A stretch of 64,000 nt of DNA from Gracilibacillus kekensis (GTDB lineage Bacteria; Bacillota; Bacilli; Bacillales; Amphibacillaceae): the NCBI RefSeq assembly GCF_900143085.1, contig NZ_FRCZ01000007.1:173750-237749 (forward strand), read 5' to 3'. Positions 61,779-64,000 of this stretch are shown piece by piece. Positions within the stretch are counted from its first letter, which is position 1, and every line of letters begins with the position of its first letter. A program made the position numbers and the translations under genes. The notes beneath the pieces were generated by a model. The model had not been told where the DNA came from. It did not search any database and saw nothing but the letters and a program-made list of their open reading frames with translations.

Positions 61779-62246
61779 ATGTCGCTGATAAGTCAAGAAG
61801 AATTAGAAAAGTTAACAAATGATCTTTCTATACGATTTTTTGAGAAGCCATTTATAGATATTGTTATATTTAATCACCGTCTTAGAACAACTGGTGGCCG
61901 TTATTTACCAGCTAAAAGAACAATAGAATTAAATCCAAAATATTATAATGAACTAGGCTATGAAGAATTTGAGGGGATTATTAAGCATGAATTGGTGCAT
62001 TACCACCTGCATATTGAAGGAAAGGGTTATCAACATCGTGACCCCGAATTCAAACAGTTATTAAAAGAGACTAATTCACCAAGGCATTGTAATCCATTGC
62101 CTTCGATGGAATATGATTTTAAGTATTATTACTATTGTAAAGAATGTAACCATTTATATAAAAGAAGAAAGCGAATGGATATAAAAAAATATCGTTGTGG
62201 AAAGTGCAAAGGAATGTTAACGCTAGATAGTTTTAATGAAAAATAA
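61779..62246 (+). CDS. SprT-like zinc metallopeptidase family protein (YdcK-like)
   Basis: 155 residues. The HExxH zinc motif is IKHELVHYHLHIEG (about 69-82) within the SprT domain, and a C-terminal zinc ribbon is formed by YYCKECNHLYKRRKR and YRCGKCKGML. Family members cleave or bind DNA-protein crosslinks in eukaryotes; the bacterial role is unclear. It follows cmpA as in B. subtilis (ydcK) and is the last protein gene before the tRNA operon. Weak ribosome site (TAAGATAGG). Confidence 0.9.
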   Translation: MSLISQEELEKLTNDLSIRFFEKPFIDIVIFNHRLRTTGGRYLPAKRTIELNPKYYNELGYEEFEGIIKHELVHYHLHIEGKGYQHRDPEFKQLLKETNSPRHCNPLPSMEYDFKYYYYCKECNHLYKRRKRMDIKKYRCGKCKGMLTLDSFNEK

Positions 62247-62291
62247 TTTTTATAATTCTATTGACTAGGATTATGATAGTGTGGTAAATTA

Positions 62292-62328
62292 TATTGGCGC
62301 TACTTTGAAAAGCGCCAATTATTATTTC
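62292..62328 (+). terminator. Terminator of the SprT-like gene
   Basis: 9-bp stem ATTGGCGCT / AGCGCCAAT, 9-base loop, T-rich tail. It separates the SprT-like gene from the tRNA promoter at 62365. Confidence 0.8.
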
Positions 62329-62364
62329 TTTTATTACTTTAACAGAAACTAAATTTAATATCAG

Positions 62365-62393
62365 TTGACATTAGTCTTAAATTGATGTAATAT
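62365..62393 (+). promoter_or_regulatory. Strong sigma-A promoter of the tRNA-rRNA operon
   Basis: -35 TTGACA (62365-62370), 17-bp spacer, -10 TAATAT (62388-62393). First tRNA begins 33 bases later. Confidence 0.8.
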
Positions 62394-62425
62394 ATTTTAC
62401 GTCGTCAACATGAGTTATTCATTAT

Positions 62426-62500
62426 TCCACAGTAGCTCAGTGGTAGAGCAATCGGCTGTTAACCGATCGGTCGTAGGTTCGAATCCTACCTGTGGAGCCA
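62426..62500 (+). tRNA. tRNA-Asn (GTT)
   Basis: Cloverleaf with TCCACAG/CTGTGGA acceptor stem, anticodon loop CTGTTAA (GTT), T loop GGTTCGAATCC and an encoded CCA. Confidence 0.97.
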
Positions 62501-62501
62501 T

Positions 62502-62592
62502 GGAGAAGTACTCAAGTGGCTGAAGAGGCGCCCCTGCTAAGGGTGTAGGTCGTGTAAGCGGCGCGAGGGTTCAAATCCCTCCTTCTCCGCCA
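62502..62592 (+). tRNA. tRNA-Ser (GCT)
   Basis: Long variable arm (class II). Acceptor GGAGAAG/CTTCTCC, anticodon loop CTGCTAA (GCT), encoded CCA. One base after tRNA-Asn. Confidence 0.96.
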
Positions 62593-62611
62593 TTTTTTTA
62601 TTTTTTAACAT

Positions 62612-62683
62612 GGCCCGTTGGTCAAGTGGTTAAGACACCGCCCTTTCACGGCGGTAACACGGGTTCGAATCCCGTACGGGTCA
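62612..62683 (+). tRNA. tRNA-Glu (TTC), no encoded CCA
   Basis: Acceptor GGCCCGT/ACGGGTC, anticodon loop CTTTCAC (TTC), T loop GGTTCGAATCC. The 3' end reads A then TCC, so CCA must be added after transcription. Confidence 0.95.
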
Positions 62684-62705
62684 TCCTTTATTTAAAAATT
62701 TAATA

Positions 62706-62782
62706 GGTCCGGTAGTTCAGTTGGTTAGAATGCCTGCCTGTCACGCAGGAGGTCGCGGGTTCGAGTCCCGTCCGGACCGCCA
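62706..62782 (+). tRNA. tRNA-Asp (GTC)
   Basis: Acceptor GGTCCGG/CCGGACC, anticodon loop CTGTCAC (GTC), encoded CCA. Confidence 0.97.
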
Positions 62783-62789
62783 TTTATAT

Positions 62790-62864
62790 TGGGCTATAGC
62801 CAAGCGGTAAGGCAACGGTTTTTGGTACCGTCATGCGCTGGTTCGAATCCAGCTAGCCCAGCCA
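62790..62864 (+). tRNA. tRNA-Gln (TTG)
   Basis: Acceptor TGGGCTA/TAGCCCA, anticodon loop TTTTGGT (TTG), encoded CCA. Confidence 0.96.
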
Positions 62865-63075
62865 TTTTTATTTTGTTAGAAATAATTACAGCATTCGTCT
62901 TTCGGACGAATATACTATTCTTAGAACTTGATCGATACTTCACAAAGTTGTTGATTTGTGAATGTATAAAGGATAGTGATGCTGTCAGGGATGCTTCTAT
63001 AAAAGTTCTCTACTTATAAGTGGATTTTAATTCTTAGAGTAGATCGAGCTAACGCCATGATTTGTTAGACAACAA
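62865..63075 (+). other. 211-base gap inside the tRNA operon
   Basis: Contains hairpin ATTCGTC-TTTCG-GACGAAT (about 62893-62911) and the perfect 8-bp inverted repeat TTCACAAA/TTTGTGAA (62939-62962). There is no tRNA and no ORF with a ribosome site. It may be processing signals or a remnant of a lost tRNA. Confidence 0.5.
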
Positions 63076-63151
63076 GAGCCATTAGCTCAGTTGGTAGAGC
63101 ATCTGACTTTTAATCAGAGGGTCGGAGGTTCGAATCCTCCATGGCTCACCA
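63076..63151 (+). tRNA. tRNA-Lys (TTT)
   Basis: Acceptor GAGCCAT/ATGGCTC, anticodon loop CTTTTAA (TTT), encoded CCA. Confidence 0.97.
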
Positions 63152-63172
63152 TTCATATCTAATAGATAATGA

Positions 63173-63256
<84 letters not shown>

Positions 63257-63277
63257 TCAAAAAATGCTTAAAACTTA

Positions 63278-63307
63278 TTGACTTAACTACGTAATTCGTG
63301 TTATATT
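63278..63307 (+). promoter_or_regulatory. Internal promoter in the tRNA-rRNA operon
   Basis: -35 TTGACT (63278-63283), 17-18 bp spacer, -10 TTATAT or TATATT (63301-63307), just before tRNA-Arg. It would drive Arg-Pro-Gly-Ile tRNAs and the 16S-led rRNA operon. Confidence 0.7.
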
Positions 63308-63328
63308 AATAGATGTCGCTTTTATCAA

Positions 63329-63405
63329 GCGCCCGTAGCTCAATTGGATAGAGCGTTTGACTACGGATCAAGAGGTTAGGGGTTCGACTCCTCTCGGGCG
63401 CGCCA
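63329..63405 (+). tRNA. tRNA-Arg (ACG)
   Basis: Acceptor GCGCCCG/CGGGCGC, anticodon loop CTACGGA (ACG, read as inosine after editing), encoded CCA. Confidence 0.97.
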
Positions 63406-63409
63406 TGAC

Positions 63410-63486
63410 CGGGAAGTAGCTCAGCTTGGTAGAGCACTTGGTTTGGGACCAAGGGGTCGCAGGTTCAAATCCTGTCTTCCCGACCA
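63410..63486 (+). tRNA. tRNA-Pro (TGG)
   Basis: Acceptor CGGGAAG/CTTCCCG, anticodon loop TTTGGGA (TGG), encoded CCA. Four bases after tRNA-Arg. Confidence 0.97.
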
Positions 63487-63516
63487 GTCGAAGGTTTTAA
63501 TTAAATATGTGAACAT

Positions 63517-63590
63517 GCGGGTGTAGTTTAGTGGTAAAACCTCAGCCTTCCAAGCTGATGTCGAGGGTTCAATTCCCTTCACCCGCTCCA
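63517..63590 (+). tRNA. tRNA-Gly (TCC)
   Basis: Acceptor GCGGGTG/CACCCGC, anticodon loop CTTCCAA (TCC), encoded CCA. Confidence 0.97.
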
Positions 63591-63600
63591 TGATATAAAT

Positions 63601-63677
<77 letters not shown>

Positions 63678-63767
63678 TTTATTACTTGATCTTTGAAAAC
63701 TGAACAAAACAACCAGTATGATAAAAACATGAAACAAGCCAGTTTAACAACTGTGCGCAAGACAACT

Positions 63768-64000
63768 TTTATTGAGAGTTTGATCTTGGCTCAGGACGAA
63801 CGCTGGCGGCGTGCCTAATACATGCAAGTCGAGCGCGGGAAGCGAACGGAATCCTTCGGGAGGAAGTTCGTGGAACGAGCGGCGGACGGGTGAGTAACAC
63901 GTGGGCAACCTGCCTGTAAGACTGGGATAACCCCGGGAAACCGGGGCTAATACCGGATAATACATGGTTTCGCATGAAACCATGTTGAAAGATGGCTTTT
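63768..64000 (+). rRNA. 16S ribosomal RNA, 5' part
   Basis: AGAGTTTGATCTTGGCTCAG (63775 on), GACGAACGCTGGCGGC, GCCTAATACATGCAAGTCGAG and GGACGGGTGAGTAACACGTGGG are the universal 5' blocks. The mature start is about 63768 (TTTATTGAGAG). It runs off the right edge. The V1 segment (GCGGGAAGCGAACGG..) is Bacillaceae-like. A leader with GATCTTTGAAAACTGAAC precedes it. Confidence 0.97.

Noticed and set aside
62789..63019. 76-residue ORF starting in tRNA-Gln
   Set aside because: Runs through a tRNA gene and the structured gap with no ribosome site or recognisable protein.
63744..63983. Two minus-strand ORFs over the 16S gene
   Set aside because: They are antisense to rRNA and arise from its open frames.

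Overview
The window is a piece of chromosome from a low-GC, endospore-forming Bacillaceae bacterium. The evidence is AT-rich codon usage, strong AGGAGG ribosome binding sites, a B. subtilis-like gene order (rhomboid-acpS-nnrD-ydcC-alr-ndoAI-ndoA-rsbRSTUVW-sigB-rsbX-tex-cmpA-sprT-like-tRNAs-16S), the spore-cortex gene cmpA, and a Bacillaceae-type 16S rRNA start. The first 230 bases of 16S and the style of the intergenic repeats suggest the Gracilibacillus/Virgibacillus/Oceanobacillus neighbourhood, but the genus is an inference.

Layout. 1-5.2 kb: end of a PfpI/DJ-1 protein, a DUF456 membrane protein, a pyridoxine/hydroxymethylpyrimidine kinase, an ABC-2 type exporter with a DUF4064 protein, and a convergent DUF4349 lipoprotein. 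5.4-14.2 kb: arginine biosynthesis in two transcription units, argGH and carAB-argF, separated by a 0.5-kb palindromic element. 14.3-16.4 kb: murB facing a two-gene pspC/NERD unit. 16.4-20.3 kb: the riboflavin operon ribD-ribE-ribBA-ribH behind an FMN riboswitch. 20.3-30.0 kb: glutathione peroxidase, tRNA hydroxylase trhO, an oxidoreductase plus small lipoprotein, a DksA/TraR zinc-finger protein with a sigma-B type promoter, an HtrA-type protease divergent from a CssRS-like secretion-stress two-component system, and typA. 30.2-42.8 kb: small stress and membrane proteins, a MacB/FtsX-type ABC exporter, a CapA-like lipoprotein with PopT (DUF368), thioredoxin-like proteins, an Ecs-like ABC pair, a MarR regulator and an esterase. 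43-51 kb: an EamA exporter, cshA, rhomboid, acpS, nnrD and ydcC. 51.4-58.7 kb: alr, the EndoA (MazEF) toxin-antitoxin pair and the complete sigma-B partner-switching operon. 59.3-64 kb: tex, cmpA, sprT-like, eleven tRNA genes and the 5' end of 16S rRNA.

How the parts work together. ArgGH and CarAB-ArgF supply arginine from ornithine and carbamoyl phosphate. The rib genes are a feedback-controlled FMN pathway. HtrA with CssRS is a membrane and secretion stress circuit. RsbR/S/T feed RsbU, which acts on RsbV/RsbW/SigB. A sigma-B type promoter before rsbV gives autoregulation, and two further sigma-B type promoters precede other genes in the window.

Most of the window is core genome, with no prophage, CRISPR array, transposase or obvious new defence system. 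The features that deserve a second look are non-coding or very small: a family of 450-500 bp palindromic mobile-element-like repeats with TAGTGGTAATTTTGA ends, an exactly dyad-symmetric array of six CGGGATA heptamers at 21-nt period, two small lipoproteins whose only well-placed start codon is AUU, and short genes (pspC-like, cmpA) that length cut-offs miss.
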